This document shows, in pieces, positions 24,889-33,083 of a DNA stretch of 64,000 nt; positions within the stretch are counted from its first letter, which is position 1; the number at the start of each line of letters is the position of its first letter. Position numbers and translations under genes: made by a program. This stretch comes from Siccirubricoccus soli (GTDB taxonomy: Bacteria; Pseudomonadota; Alphaproteobacteria; Acetobacterales; Acetobacteraceae): positions 1 through 64,000 of the forward strand of contig NZ_JAMZIK010000010.1 in assembly GCF_024178315.1 (NCBI RefSeq). Direction: 5' to 3'. Below the pieces are notes generated by a model. The model made no database searches. It was not told the DNA's origin and was given only the letters and a program-made list of their open reading frames with translations.

Positions 24889-25320
24889 TCAGGCCGCCGC
24901 CACCTGATGGCTGCCCAGCAGCCGGCGGAGATCCAGCGCATGGGCGCCGGCGCCGAGCCCCGCCTGCACCACCAGCAGCACGGTCCAGAACACCGGGAAC
25001 TCCCAGCCGCCGCCCGCGGCGCTGAACACCCAGCCATTGCCGATATGCTGCAGCGTCGCGCCGATCATCAGCGGCACCAGGGCCAGCGCCACCGGCCGCA
25101 CCGCGACGCCCAGGATGAGGGCGATGCCCGCCAGGGTTTCGGCGATCGCCACCACGGCGCCGAGGATGGGCGGGTAGCCGAGGCTGCCGAAATACCCCAT
25201 CACCCCGACGAAGCCGAAGGTGAGGATCTTCAGCACCAGCCCATGGGCCAGGAACAGGACACCCATGGAAACGCGCAACAGCAGCGCGGCATAGGGCGTG
25301 GTCACGCGGGGGTCGATCAT
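24889..25320 (-). CDS. DoxX family membrane protein
   Basis: The 143-residue product has four hydrophobic segments and the DoxX pattern: ALLLRVSMGVLFLAHGLVLK, GYFGSLGYPPILGAVVAIAETLAG, and the GNGW segment typical of the family. DoxX proteins sit in the inner membrane and are linked to redox or sulfur metabolism, with no single proven role. The start MIDPRVTTPYA at 25320 follows GAGAG. It is divergent from a LysR gene with a clear T-N11-A operator between them, so LysR control is likely. Confidence 0.85.
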   Translation of the reverse strand: MIDPRVTTPYAALLLRVSMGVLFLAHGLVLKILTFGFVGVMGYFGSLGYPPILGAVVAIAETLAGIALILGVAVRPVALALVPLMIGATLQHIGNGWVFSAAGGGWEFPVFWTVLLVVQAGLGAGAHALDLRRLLGSHQVAAA

Positions 25321-25415
25321 CGGGGTCTCTCCGTTCGGGGGCAGCACCCAGGGCTGCCGTTGGGCGGAGAATGGCCCGCGCGGCGGAGACGCTTCCAACG
25401 CCCATGCGGAACATC

Positions 25416-25438
25416 CATCATCATCCGGCTGAATGATG
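25416..25438. promoter_or_regulatory. LysR-type operator (T-N11-A inverted repeat)
   Basis: CATCAT at 25416-25421 and ATGATG at 25433-25438 are separated by exactly 11 bases, giving a perfect T-N11-A LysR box. It lies 11 bases upstream of the LysR start and between that gene and the divergent doxX. Confidence 0.82.
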
Positions 25439-25448
25439 TGGAACCGGC

Positions 25449-26405
25449 ATGGCCGATCTCGGCACTCTCGACCTCAATCTGCTGCGCGTCTTCGACGCCG
25501 TCGCCCGGGAACGCCATGTGACGCGGGCGGCGGAGCGGCTGCACCTCTCGCAGCCCGCCGTCTCCAACGCCCTCGCCCGGCTGCGCGCGGCGCTGGGGGA
25601 TGAGCTCTTCCTCCGCCGCCCCGGCGGGGTGGAGCCGACGGCCCTTGCCCTTTCCCTCGCCGGGCCGGTGGCGGAGGCGCTGGACCGCATCGCGGGGGCC
25701 ATCCTCGCCCAGGCGCCCTTCGATCCCGCGACGACGGACCGCGTCTTCCCCATCGCCTTCAGCGAATATGCCGAGGCGGTGCTGGCGCCGCCGCTGATCG
25801 CCCGGATGCAGCTTGAGGCGCCGGGCGCGATGCTCGCCATCCGCCATGCCGACCGGACGAATTGGGAAGCCTTGCTGGCCGAAGGCCAAGCGGTGCTGGC
25901 GCTCGGCATGCTGCCGGACCCGCCGGCGCTCTACACCCGGCTGCGCCTGCTGCCGGAGGTGTTCTGCACGGTGATGCGCGCCGGGCATCCGCTGGCGGAG
26001 GGCGAGCTGACGCTGGAGCGCTTCCTCAGCGTGCCGCATTTGCTGCATTCGCCGAACGGCTCCCGTGACGGGGCGCTGGACGGGATGCTGGCGCGCACCG
26101 GCCACAAGCGCCGGCTGGGCGCGGTGGTGGCGCATCTGGCCGGGGTGCCGGAGATCCTGCGCGGCACCGATCTCGTCATGACCCTCTCCGCCCGGCTGGC
26201 GCAGCTATTGGCGGAGGCGCATGGGCTGGTGGTGCGGCCGACACCGGTGGCGATCCGGCATTCCCGCCTCTCCCTCGTCTTCCACCGGCGCTGCGAGGCG
26301 GATGCGGGCCATGCCTGGCTGCGCCGCCTGATTCTCGGCGTGGCGCGGGAGATCACCCCCGTGGGCGCGCCGCCCGAGGATGCGCCGGAGGAGGAGGACG
26401 CCTGA
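25449..26405 (+). CDS. LysR family transcriptional regulator
   Basis: The 318-residue product has the N-terminal winged HTH (DLNLLRVFDAVARERHVTRA, AERLHLSQPAVSNALARLR, LGDELFLRR) and a C-terminal inducer-binding domain. The DLNLLRVFDAV start and LFLRRPGGVEPT place it near the NodD/NahR/LinR-type branch. It probably controls the divergent doxX and itself through the box at 25416. The acidic tail PPEDAPEEEDA is unusual but harmless. A family-B hairpin element follows its stop. Confidence 0.94.
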   Translation: MADLGTLDLNLLRVFDAVARERHVTRAAERLHLSQPAVSNALARLRAALGDELFLRRPGGVEPTALALSLAGPVAEALDRIAGAILAQAPFDPATTDRVFPIAFSEYAEAVLAPPLIARMQLEAPGAMLAIRHADRTNWEALLAEGQAVLALGMLPDPPALYTRLRLLPEVFCTVMRAGHPLAEGELTLERFLSVPHLLHSPNGSRDGALDGMLARTGHKRRLGAVVAHLAGVPEILRGTDLVMTLSARLAQLLAEAHGLVVRPTPVAIRHSRLSLVFHRRCEADAGHAWLRRLILGVAREITPVGAPPEDAPEEEDA

Positions 26406-26410
26406 TTATT

Positions 26411-26502
26411 CCCCACGACACCGCTGCGCGGCGTCGGGGGGCCCGGGAGCCGCTGTAGGACCGAGGCATTGCACAGCCCGCCGCGGCAAAGCCGCGGCAG
26501 GG
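26411..26502 (+). repeat. Bipartite 3-prime-end hairpin element, family B, copy 6
   Basis: Five bases after the LysR TGA: CCCCACGACACCGC-tgc-GCGGCGTCGGGG, spacer with GGGCCCGGGAGCC and ATTGCACAGCC, then CCGCCGCGGC-aaa-GCCGCGGCAGG. Stem I differs from copies 4 and 5 with paired changes. Confidence 0.88.
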
Positions 26503-26536
26503 CACCGGGCAGCGTCAAGGATTGAGAGAGGTGCCG

Positions 26537-28162
26537 ATGGAGTTCGACTATGTCATCGCCGGCGCGGGCAGCGCGGGCTGCGTGCTGGCCAACCGCCTCT
26601 CCGCCAGCGGCGCCACCGTCGCGGTGATCGAGGCCGGGGGCTCCGACCGCCACCCCTGGATCCACATCCCCGCCGGCTATGCGAAGATCCTCGACCATCC
26701 GCGCCTGACCTGGGGCTACCGCACCGCGCCGGATGAGGGCACGGCGATGCGGGCGCTGGACTATCCGCGCGGCAAGGTCTGGGGCGGCTGCTCCTCCATC
26801 AACGGCCTCGGCCATGTGCGCGGCCATCCCTCCGACTACGACCTCTGGGCGCAGAAGGGTTGTACGGGTTGGGGCTGGGACGACCTGCTGCCCTATTTCC
26901 GGCGGCATGAATCCTTCGCCGGCGGTGGCGAGGGCCGCGGCGCCGAAGGCCCGCAGCCGGTGGAGCATCTGGCGGAGGTGCCGGAGCTGCTGACCCATCT
27001 CGGCCGGGCGGCGGCGGCGATCGGCCTGCCCGTGCTGGCCGACATGAACGGGCCGGAGCGGGAAGGCTTCGCCCCCTTCCAGCAGACGCGGCGCGGCCGC
27101 CGCCGCGTCTCCGCCGCCCGCGCCTATCTGGTGCCGGCGCTCAGGCGGCCGAATCTCACCCTACTCGACAACGCCCTTGCGCTGCGGGTGGTGGTGGAGG
27201 ATGGCCGCGCTGCTGGCATCGCCATCCGGCGTGATGGGGCGGAACAGGTGATCCGGGCGCGGCGGGAGGTGGTGCTGGCGGCCGGCGCCATCGGCTCGCC
27301 GCAGCTTCTCATGCTCTCCGGCTTCGGGCCGGGCGCGGCGCTGCAGGCGATGGGCATCCCCATGCTGCGGGACATGCCGGGGATCGGCGCCAATCTGCAG
27401 GACCACTACATCATCCGTCTCGGCTTCCGCCTGGGCGCGCGGCGGCTCTCCGCCAACCACCGCATCGCCGGCTGGCGCCTGCCGCTGGAGGCGCTGCGCT
27501 GGGCGGCGAAGGGCGATGGCGTGCTGACCTGGTCGCCCGGCATGTTCAGCCTGTTCGCCCGCACCGCGCCGGGGCTGGAGGCGCCGGACATCCAGATCAA
27601 TGGCGGCCCGCTCTCCTGGGCGCCACTGCCGCCGGAGCCGGGGCGGCGCTTCGGCGGCATCCGCATCGGGGTGCCGGAGGCAGAGCCGGGCATGACCCTC
27701 GGCGTCTGGCAATGCCGGCCGGAAAGCCGCGGCAGCGTCACCCTGGCCTCGCCCGATCCCGCTGCGGCCCCGATGATCGCGCCGCGCTACCTGGCGACGG
27801 AAGGCGACCGCGCCTGCGTGCTGCGCGGATTGCGCCTCGCCCGCCGCTGGATGGCGGCGGCGCCGTTGCGCGGGATCGTGGCCGGGGAAACCCGGCCGGG
27901 ACCGGCGGCGGAGAGCGATGCCGAGCTGCTGGATTTCGCCCGCGAAACCGGTGGCACGGTCTACCACCCCTGCGGCACGGTCCGCATGGGCGGCGATCCG
28001 ACAGCGCCGCTCGATGCCGCGCTGCGGCTGCGCGGCGTGGCCGGCCTCCGGGTCGCCGATGCCTCCGCCTTCCCGGACATTCCGGTCTGCAACATCAACG
28101 CCACCGTGTTGAGTTTGGCGGAAAAGGCCGCCGACCTGATCCTCTCCGCCGGCCGCGGGTGA
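26537..28162 (+). CDS. GMC family FAD-dependent oxidoreductase (choline dehydrogenase-like)
   Basis: The 541-residue product begins MEFDYVIAGAGSAGCVLANR (FAD loop G9-G14) and shows the GMC signatures PRGKVWGGCSSINGLGHVRG and GAIGSPQLLMLSGFGPG. The catalytic pair is His477 in YHPCGT and an Asn in CNINATVL (519/521). It oxidises an alcohol group and reduces FAD; the acceptor and substrate are unknown. GAGAGAGG lies five bases before the ATG at 26537, which is preferred to the TTG at 26522. No signal peptide, so cytoplasmic or membrane-associated. Confidence 0.92.
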   Translation: MEFDYVIAGAGSAGCVLANRLSASGATVAVIEAGGSDRHPWIHIPAGYAKILDHPRLTWGYRTAPDEGTAMRALDYPRGKVWGGCSSINGLGHVRGHPSDYDLWAQKGCTGWGWDDLLPYFRRHESFAGGGEGRGAEGPQPVEHLAEVPELLTHLGRAAAAIGLPVLADMNGPEREGFAPFQQTRRGRRRVSAARAYLVPALRRPNLTLLDNALALRVVVEDGRAAGIAIRRDGAEQVIRARREVVLAAGAIGSPQLLMLSGFGPGAALQAMGIPMLRDMPGIGANLQDHYIIRLGFRLGARRLSANHRIAGWRLPLEALRWAAKGDGVLTWSPGMFSLFARTAPGLEAPDIQINGGPLSWAPLPPEPGRRFGGIRIGVPEAEPGMTLGVWQCRPESRGSVTLASPDPAAAPMIAPRYLATEGDRACVLRGLRLARRWMAAAPLRGIVAGETRPGPAAESDAELLDFARETGGTVYHPCGTVRMGGDPTAPLDAALRLRGVAGLRVADASAFPDIPVCNINATVLSLAEKAADLILSAGRG

Positions 28163-28211
28163 AACCGCGCGGGCGAGGACCCGTTGCAGGGGAAAGCGAG
28201 AGGAGCCCGCC

Positions 28212-28727
28212 ATGGTTGAAACCCGCAGCGACGCCGAGGCCAAGCGCAAGGTCTGGGAGATGATCAAGGACGTCGAGGTCGCCATGATGGTGACGCAGGA
28301 TGAGGAGGGCCGCTTCCGCGGCCGCCCGATGCGCGCCGTGAACCGCGAATTCGACGGCGTGCTTTGGTTCTTCGCCACCGCCGGCGCGCCGGTGACGAGC
28401 GAGACCGCGGGCGATGGCCGCGTGCTGCTGGCCTATTCCGACCCAAGCAGCCAGAACTACGTCTCCATCTACGGCACGGCGGAGGTGGTGAAGGACAAGG
28501 CGAAGCAGAAGCAGCTCTGGTCGGAGCCGCTGCGCGTCTGGTTCCCGGGCGGCGCCGAGGACCCGAAGGTGGCGCTGATCCGCGTGGAGTGCGAGGGCGC
28601 GGAATATTGGGATTCGCCCAGCAGCACGCTGGTGCACGCCTACGGCTACCTGAAGGCCGTGACCACCGGCGAGCCGCCGCATCCGGGGGCGAATGATAAG
28701 GTGGATTTCAGCAAGAAGGCGGGGTGA
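28212..28727 (+). CDS. Pyridoxamine 5-phosphate oxidase-like (general stress protein 26) protein
   Basis: The 171-residue product matches the split-barrel flavin-binding group of GSP26/BlsA-type PNPOx-like proteins: VAMMVTQDEEGRFRGRPMRA, GVLWFFATAGAPVTSETAGD, SQNYVSIYGTAEVVKDKAKQ and the tail AYGYLKAVTTGEPPHPGAND are all family text. Such proteins bind FMN or FAD and are often stress-induced. The start ATG 28212 has AGGAG upstream. The exact reaction is not known. Confidence 0.88.
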   Translation: MVETRSDAEAKRKVWEMIKDVEVAMMVTQDEEGRFRGRPMRAVNREFDGVLWFFATAGAPVTSETAGDGRVLLAYSDPSSQNYVSIYGTAEVVKDKAKQKQLWSEPLRVWFPGGAEDPKVALIRVECEGAEYWDSPSSTLVHAYGYLKAVTTGEPPHPGANDKVDFSKKAG

Positions 28728-28731
28728 TTCC

Positions 28732-28816
28732 TCCTCCGGGAGGGGCTTTGCCCCTCTCGGTTGGACGCAGTGCGTCCAACCCCCACCAAAACCCGAAAGG
28801 CCTTTGGAAACCGTGA
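28732..28816. repeat. Modular hairpin repeat, family A, in a convergent gap
   Basis: GGGAGGGGC-ttt-GCCCCTCTC, GTTGGACGCAGTGCGTCCAAC, AAAGGCCTTT and AAACCGTGAGTCA. The final TCA of the minus-strand deacetylase gene is the stop codon, so the repeat edge sets that gene end. Confidence 0.7.
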
Positions 28817-28817
28817 G

Positions 28818-29753
28818 TCAGGCCTGCAGCAGCACCCGGACATGGGCGGCGGTGCTGGCTGCCAGGGCATCGAGGTCGTAGCCGCCTTCCAGCAGGCTCA
28901 CGACGCGGCCGGCGCAATGGCGGTCGGCCAGGGCGCAGATCTCCGCCGTCAGCCAGGCGAAATCCGCCTCGCGCACGCGAAGCTGCGCCAGCGGGTCGCG
29001 GGCATGGGCGTCGAAGCCGGCGGAGACCACCAGCAGCTCGGGCGCGAAGAGATCGACCGCCGGCAGCAGTTCGGCGGCCCAGGCGGCGCGGAAGGCCTCG
29101 CCATCGGCACCCGGCGGCAGCACGGCGTTGAAGACATTGCCCACACCCTTTTCCCGCTTCTGGCCGGTGCCGGGATAGAGCGGCCATTGGTGGGAGGAGG
29201 CGTAGAGGATGCTCGCATCATCCTCGACGCAGGCTTGGCTGCCATTGCCGTGATGCACGTCGAAATCGAGGATCGCGACCCGCGCCGCGCCATGCACCCG
29301 CTGGGCATGGCGGGCGGCGATGACGGCATTGGAGAAGAAGCAGAAGCCCATGGGCCGCCGCGGCTCGGCATGGTGGCCGGGCGGGCGCACCGCACAGAAG
29401 GCGCGGCGCACCTCGCCCCGCATCACCGCATCCGCCGCCGCCACCGCGGCGCCGGCGGCGCGCAGCGCGGCCTCGGCGCTGCCATGACTCATGACGGTGT
29501 CGGCATCCAGCGGCACCGTCTCCCCCGCCGCCGGGCGGATGCCGAGGATGGCGTCCACATAGGCCGGCGGGTGGGCCAGGGCGAGCTGGTCCGGCGTCGC
29601 CTCCGGCGCCTCGCCGCGGATCAGGGCGGCGAACTCCTCGGCGTCCAGGGCGCGCAGCACGGCGCGCAACCGGTCCGGGCATTCCGGGTGCTCCGGTCCC
29701 GGATCGTGCCGCAGGCAGGCCAGATGGGTCAGCAGCAGCACGCCCGTGCTCAT
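28818..29753 (-). CDS. Histone deacetylase family protein (acetoin utilisation/acetylpolyamine type)
   Basis: The 311-residue product is a class II type zinc deacetylase fold: RPPGHHAEP (H127, H128), LDFDVHHGNG (zinc ligands D165, H167), SAGFDAHARDP (third ligand Asp) and LEGGYDLDAL with the active-site Tyr. Bacterial members remove acetyl groups from polyamines, acetoin-enzymes or lysines; substrate not identifiable here. It overlaps the end of the TusA-like gene by four bases (ATGA), so the two are cotranslated. Confidence 0.93.
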   Translation of the reverse strand: MSTGVLLLTHLACLRHDPGPEHPECPDRLRAVLRALDAEEFAALIRGEAPEATPDQLALAHPPAYVDAILGIRPAAGETVPLDADTVMSHGSAEAALRAAGAAVAAADAVMRGEVRRAFCAVRPPGHHAEPRRPMGFCFFSNAVIAARHAQRVHGAARVAILDFDVHHGNGSQACVEDDASILYASSHQWPLYPGTGQKREKGVGNVFNAVLPPGADGEAFRAAWAAELLPAVDLFAPELLVVSAGFDAHARDPLAQLRVREADFAWLTAEICALADRHCAGRVVSLLEGGYDLDALAASTAAHVRVLLQA

Positions 29754-29989
29754 GCCGCCGGCTCGGCGCGCTTCCGCAGCACGAAGCGCAGCACCTCCCC
29801 CTCCTGCGCCTGGGTCACCAGCGTGTGGCCGGTCTCGGCGCAGAAGGCGGGGAAGTCGCGGGCGGCGGCGGGGTCGGTGGCCAGCACCGTCAGCTCCGCC
29901 CCCGGCGCCAGGCCGCGCAGCGCCTTGTTGGCCTTCAGCACCGGCAGCGGGCAGGAGAGGCCGCGGACATCGAGAAGCGTTTCCACCAT
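29750..29989 (-). CDS. TusA/SirA-like sulfur-carrier family protein
   Basis: The 79-residue product MVETLLDVRGLSCPLPVLKA contains the CPLP motif (C13) of TusA-type persulfide carriers, followed by the typical KANKALRGLAPGAELTVLATD helix-strand pattern. TusA relays sulfur to tRNA thiolation or molybdenum cofactor enzymes; which pathway applies here is not shown. The start at 29989 gives the usual 75-80 residue length; upstream readings would add an unrelated extension. Coupled to the downstream deacetylase gene. Confidence 0.9.
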   Translation of the reverse strand: MVETLLDVRGLSCPLPVLKANKALRGLAPGAELTVLATDPAAARDFPAFCAETGHTLVTQAQEGEVLRFVLRKRAEPAA

Positions 29990-30078
29990 CCGGCCAGTCC
30001 AGCACCGGCCCCCCGGCACTGCAAGCCTTGCGATCGCAAAGGCTTGCAGCGGCGCCCGCGGCGGCACAGTTTCGCGGG

Positions 30079-30969
30079 ATGACGCTGCGCATCGGCATCG
30101 ACCTGGGCGGGACCAAGACGGAGATCGTGGCGCTGGACGCCGCCGGGGCCGTGCGGCTGCGCCGCCGCGCCCCCACCCCCCCCTCCTACGACGGGGTGAT
30201 CGCCCTGGTCGGCAGGCTGGTGGAGACGGCGGAGGCGGAGCTCGGGTCCCGCGGCACGGTCGGCCTCGGCATCCCCGGCAGCCTCTCCCCGGCCACCGGC
30301 CTGGTGCGGGGCGCCAATTCCACTTGGCTGAATGGCGGGCGGCTGGACCGCGACCTGGCGGCGCGGCTGGGGCGGGAAGTGCGGCTTTCCAACGACGCCA
30401 ATTGCCTGGGCGTAAGCGAGGCGGCGGATGGCGCGGGCGCCGGGTTCGACACGGTCTTCGCCGTCATCCTCGGCACCGGCGTGGGCGCCGGGATCGTGAC
30501 CGGCGGGCGCATCCTGGAAGGGCGCAACCGCGTGGCCGGCGAATGGGGCCACAACCCGCTGCCCTGGATGCGGCCGGAGGAATACCCCGGCCCGGCCTGC
30601 TGGTGCGGCAAGCAGGGCTGCATCGAGACCTTCCTCTGCGGTCCCGCCCTGGCCGCCGATGCGGATGGCCCTGGCGCCCGCGATGCCAGCGCCCTGCCCG
30701 CCCGTGCCGCTGCGGGGGATGCGGCGGCCGCCGCGGCGCTGGCGCGCCATGCGGACCGGCTCGCCCGGGCGCTGGCGCATGTGGTGAACATCCTCGACCC
30801 GGACTGCATCCTGCTGGGCGGCGGCCTGTCCAACATGGCGCATCTCTATGAGGAGGTGCCGAAGCTCCTGGGCCGCTACGTCTTCAGCGATGTGGTGACG
30901 ACGCCGCTTTTGCGCGCGCGGCATGGCGACAGCTCCGGCGTGCTGGGCGCCGCGCGGCTATGGGATTGA
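30079..30969 (+). CDS. ROK family sugar kinase (fructokinase/NagK-like)
   Basis: The 296-residue product has the ROK features: phosphate loop RIGIDLGGTKTEIVAL, catalytic Asp in LSNDANCLGVSEA, GTGVGAGIV, GHNPLPWM and the zinc site CWCGKQGCIETF (CxCGxxGC). Such enzymes phosphorylate fructose, glucose or N-acetylglucosamine. The set LPWMRPEE-PACWCGK is typical of fructokinase/NagK-like members but the sugar is not certain. It diverges from the TusA-like gene. Confidence 0.92.
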   Translation: MTLRIGIDLGGTKTEIVALDAAGAVRLRRRAPTPPSYDGVIALVGRLVETAEAELGSRGTVGLGIPGSLSPATGLVRGANSTWLNGGRLDRDLAARLGREVRLSNDANCLGVSEAADGAGAGFDTVFAVILGTGVGAGIVTGGRILEGRNRVAGEWGHNPLPWMRPEEYPGPACWCGKQGCIETFLCGPALAADADGPGARDASALPARAAAGDAAAAAALARHADRLARALAHVVNILDPDCILLGGGLSNMAHLYEEVPKLLGRYVFSDVVTTPLLRARHGDSSGVLGAARLWD

Positions 30970-30981
30970 GGGCCTTACGCC

Positions 30982-31638
30982 ATGAGCGACCTAATTGAGC
31001 TCTTCAAGGCTGCCGTCTGGCCGGCCATCGTCGTCCTGCTGGTCGTAAAGTTCGGCCAGCCGCTACACGCGATGCTGCAATCGGTCGCGGATGGCCGGGC
31101 GTCGCTGGATGTCGGGCCAAGTGGCCTTCGGGTGACCCAGGCCGCGCAGTCGGCCGTCGCCGCCGCAGTGGCAGCGGGCGCCGAGGCCAAGGATGCGCCC
31201 CCGGCGGAGAAGGCGGCGATCGCGCACGGCATCGTGGCGGCAGCCCGGACCTCGCTTGCCAGCGCGCCGACCCTGGCCACCCGCCGGATCCTCTGGGTGG
31301 ACGATACCCCGGACAACAACATCCTCCTCGCCAAGTCATTCACCGAGCTGGGGATCAGCGTGATCCAGGTCGGCTCCACGGAGGCCGCCCTCGGCCGCTT
31401 GCGGGAGGAGCGGTTCGACCTGGTCATCACCGACATGGGCCGTCCGCCAGACCACACCGCCGGGCTTACCCTGCTCCGGCGCATGCGGGAGATGGGCACC
31501 TTCCCTCCTACCATCATTTATGCCGCGCGCTGGGCCGCGGCCAACAGGGGCAAGGAAGCCGAACTCGGCGCCGCCCTCATCACCAACCGGCCGGGCGAGG
31601 TCTATGCCCGGGCGCTCGAATTGCTGCAGCGTTCCTGA
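30982..31638 (+). CDS. Membrane-anchored receiver-domain protein with incomplete active site
   Basis: The 218-residue product starts with one hydrophobic helix (about residues 11-25, VWPAIVVLLVVKF), a linker with DVGPSGLRVTQAAQ, and a receiver domain from residue 101. The acidic pair D107/D108 and phospho-acceptor D151 (VITDMGRPPDH) are present. The conserved Thr/Ser is replaced (IIYAARW) and the conserved Lys position reads ITNRPGE, so phosphorylation switching may be altered. No histidine kinase is nearby. Codon use looks slightly less GC-biased than the neighbours. It lies 12 bases after the ROK gene and 9 before dinB; the gene order may be an operon with dinB. Confidence 0.75.
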   Translation: MSDLIELFKAAVWPAIVVLLVVKFGQPLHAMLQSVADGRASLDVGPSGLRVTQAAQSAVAAAVAAGAEAKDAPPAEKAAIAHGIVAAARTSLASAPTLATRRILWVDDTPDNNILLAKSFTELGISVIQVGSTEAALGRLREERFDLVITDMGRPPDHTAGLTLLRRMREMGTFPPTIIYAARWAAANRGKEAELGAALITNRPGEVYARALELLQRS

Positions 31639-31646
31639 CGGCCCGC

Positions 31647-32906
31647 ATGCCCACCCTCTGCCGCGATTGCTGCCGGGAGGCTCCGGCCTATCGCCCCACC
31701 TGCCCCGCCTGCGGCAGCCGCCGCCTGGTGCGGCATGCGGAGCTCTTCACCCTCACCGTCGCGCATATCGACTGCGACGCCTTCTACGCCAGCATTGAGA
31801 AGCGCGACCGGCCGGAGCTGCTGGCGAAGCCCGTCATCGTCGGCGGCGGCAAGCGTGGCGTGGTCTCGGCGGCCTGCTACCTGGCGCGCACCACCGGCGT
31901 GCGAAGTGCGATGCCGATGTTCAAGGCGCTGCGCCTCTGCCCCGATGCCGTCGTCATCAAGCCGGAGATGGCGAAATACGTCGCCGCCGCGCGCCAGATC
32001 CGGGAGCTGATGGAGGCGCTGACGCCGCTGGTCCAGCCCCTCTCGATCGACGAGGCGGTGCTGGACCTGCGCGGGACGGAAGCGCTGCACCGCGCCCCGC
32101 CTGCCATCACCCTGGCCCGCTTCGCACGGGAGGTGGAGCGGCAGGTCGGCGTCACCATCTCCATCGGCCTCGCCCCCAACCGGCTGCTGGCCAAGCTGAC
32201 GGCGGAGCGCGACAAGCCGCGCGGCTTCGCCGTGCTGGGCGCGGCGGAGGCCGCCGCCTGGCTCGCCCCGCAGCCCGTCTCCTTGCTGCCCGGCGTTGGT
32301 CCCGCCCTGCAGAGGCGGCTGGAGGCGGCGGGCTTCACCCGGCTCGGCCAGCTCGCCGCGCTCGATGCGCGGGAAGCGCTGCGGCGCTTCGGGGAGGACG
32401 GGCCGAGCCTCGCCGCAAGGGCGCGGGGGGAGGATAGCCGCCCCGTCGATCCCAGCCGCGAGATGAAGAGCATCAGCGCCGAGACCACTTTCGAGCATGA
32501 CCTCGCCACCGCCGCAGCGCTGGAGGCGCCGCTCTGGCGGCTCTGCGAGAAGCTCGGGCGGAGGCTGCGGGAGAAGGGCCTCGCCGCCTCCGGCGTGGTG
32601 CTGAAGCTGAAGACCGCGGATTTCCGCCAGCGCACCCGCAACCTCCGCCTGCCGGTGCCGAGCCTGGTGCCGGAGACGCTCTTCGCCGCCGCGCGCGGGC
32701 TGCTGGCGAAGGAGGTGGACGGCACCGCCTTCCGCCTCATCGGCATCGGCGCCCAGCCTCTGGCCCCGGCCGCGGCGGCGGACCGGGGCGACCTGGCGGA
32801 CCCGGAGGCGCCGCGGCGCATGGCCCGCTGGCGGGCGATGGAGGCGTTGCGCGCCCGCTTCGGCGACGGGGCGGTGGCTCTCGGGCGCGGAATGAAGCCG
32901 CGTTAG
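31647..32906 (+). CDS. dinB: DNA polymerase IV with N-terminal zinc-ribbon-like segment
   Basis: The 419-residue Y-family polymerase has AHIDCDAFYASIEKR (metal Asp), the steric-gate region, and LSIDEAVLDLRG with the D/E catalytic pair, followed by helix-hairpin-helix LLPGVGPALQRRLEAAGF and a little-finger domain (ETTFEHDL...). It inserts nucleotides opposite damaged bases without proofreading. Before the palm lies a CxxC-x10-CxxC segment (C5, C8, C19, C22) that looks like a zinc ribbon and is absent in E. coli DinB. The C-terminal beta-clamp motif is not obvious. The stop TAG is the first base triplet of a repeat element. Confidence 0.93.
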   Translation: MPTLCRDCCREAPAYRPTCPACGSRRLVRHAELFTLTVAHIDCDAFYASIEKRDRPELLAKPVIVGGGKRGVVSAACYLARTTGVRSAMPMFKALRLCPDAVVIKPEMAKYVAAARQIRELMEALTPLVQPLSIDEAVLDLRGTEALHRAPPAITLARFAREVERQVGVTISIGLAPNRLLAKLTAERDKPRGFAVLGAAEAAAWLAPQPVSLLPGVGPALQRRLEAAGFTRLGQLAALDAREALRRFGEDGPSLAARARGEDSRPVDPSREMKSISAETTFEHDLATAAALEAPLWRLCEKLGRRLREKGLAASGVVLKLKTADFRQRTRNLRLPVPSLVPETLFAAARGLLAKEVDGTAFRLIGIGAQPLAPAAAADRGDLADPEAPRRMARWRAMEALRARFGDGAVALGRGMKPR

Positions 32907-33023
32907 TGTCCTGCCCGCGAAGTTCGTGGGATTTCCCCCGAGCGCAGCGGATCGGCAGGCCACTGAAAACAATGGCCAGTGGCCTGAGAACGAAGTCCGC
33001 GGGACTTCGAAATCAGGACGCTA
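32904..33023. repeat. MITE-like inverted-repeat element between dinB and the catalase gene
   Basis: Ends TAGTGTCCTG (32904-32913) and CAGGACGCTA (33014-33023) are inverted repeats with one mismatch. Inside are GCCACTG...CAGTGGC and related GAAGT-rich arms. The left end supplies the TAG of dinB. No transposase is present. Confidence 0.6.
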
Positions 33024-33083
33024 GAGGCAACCGTGCCGGTCAGCGACCGTTGCTCAGGCTCCCCCTCCGGAGGAGAGCCGTCG

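Noticed and set aside
30982-31638. Normal two-component response regulator
   Set aside because: An N-terminal membrane helix, no output domain, no kinase, and loss of two switch residues.
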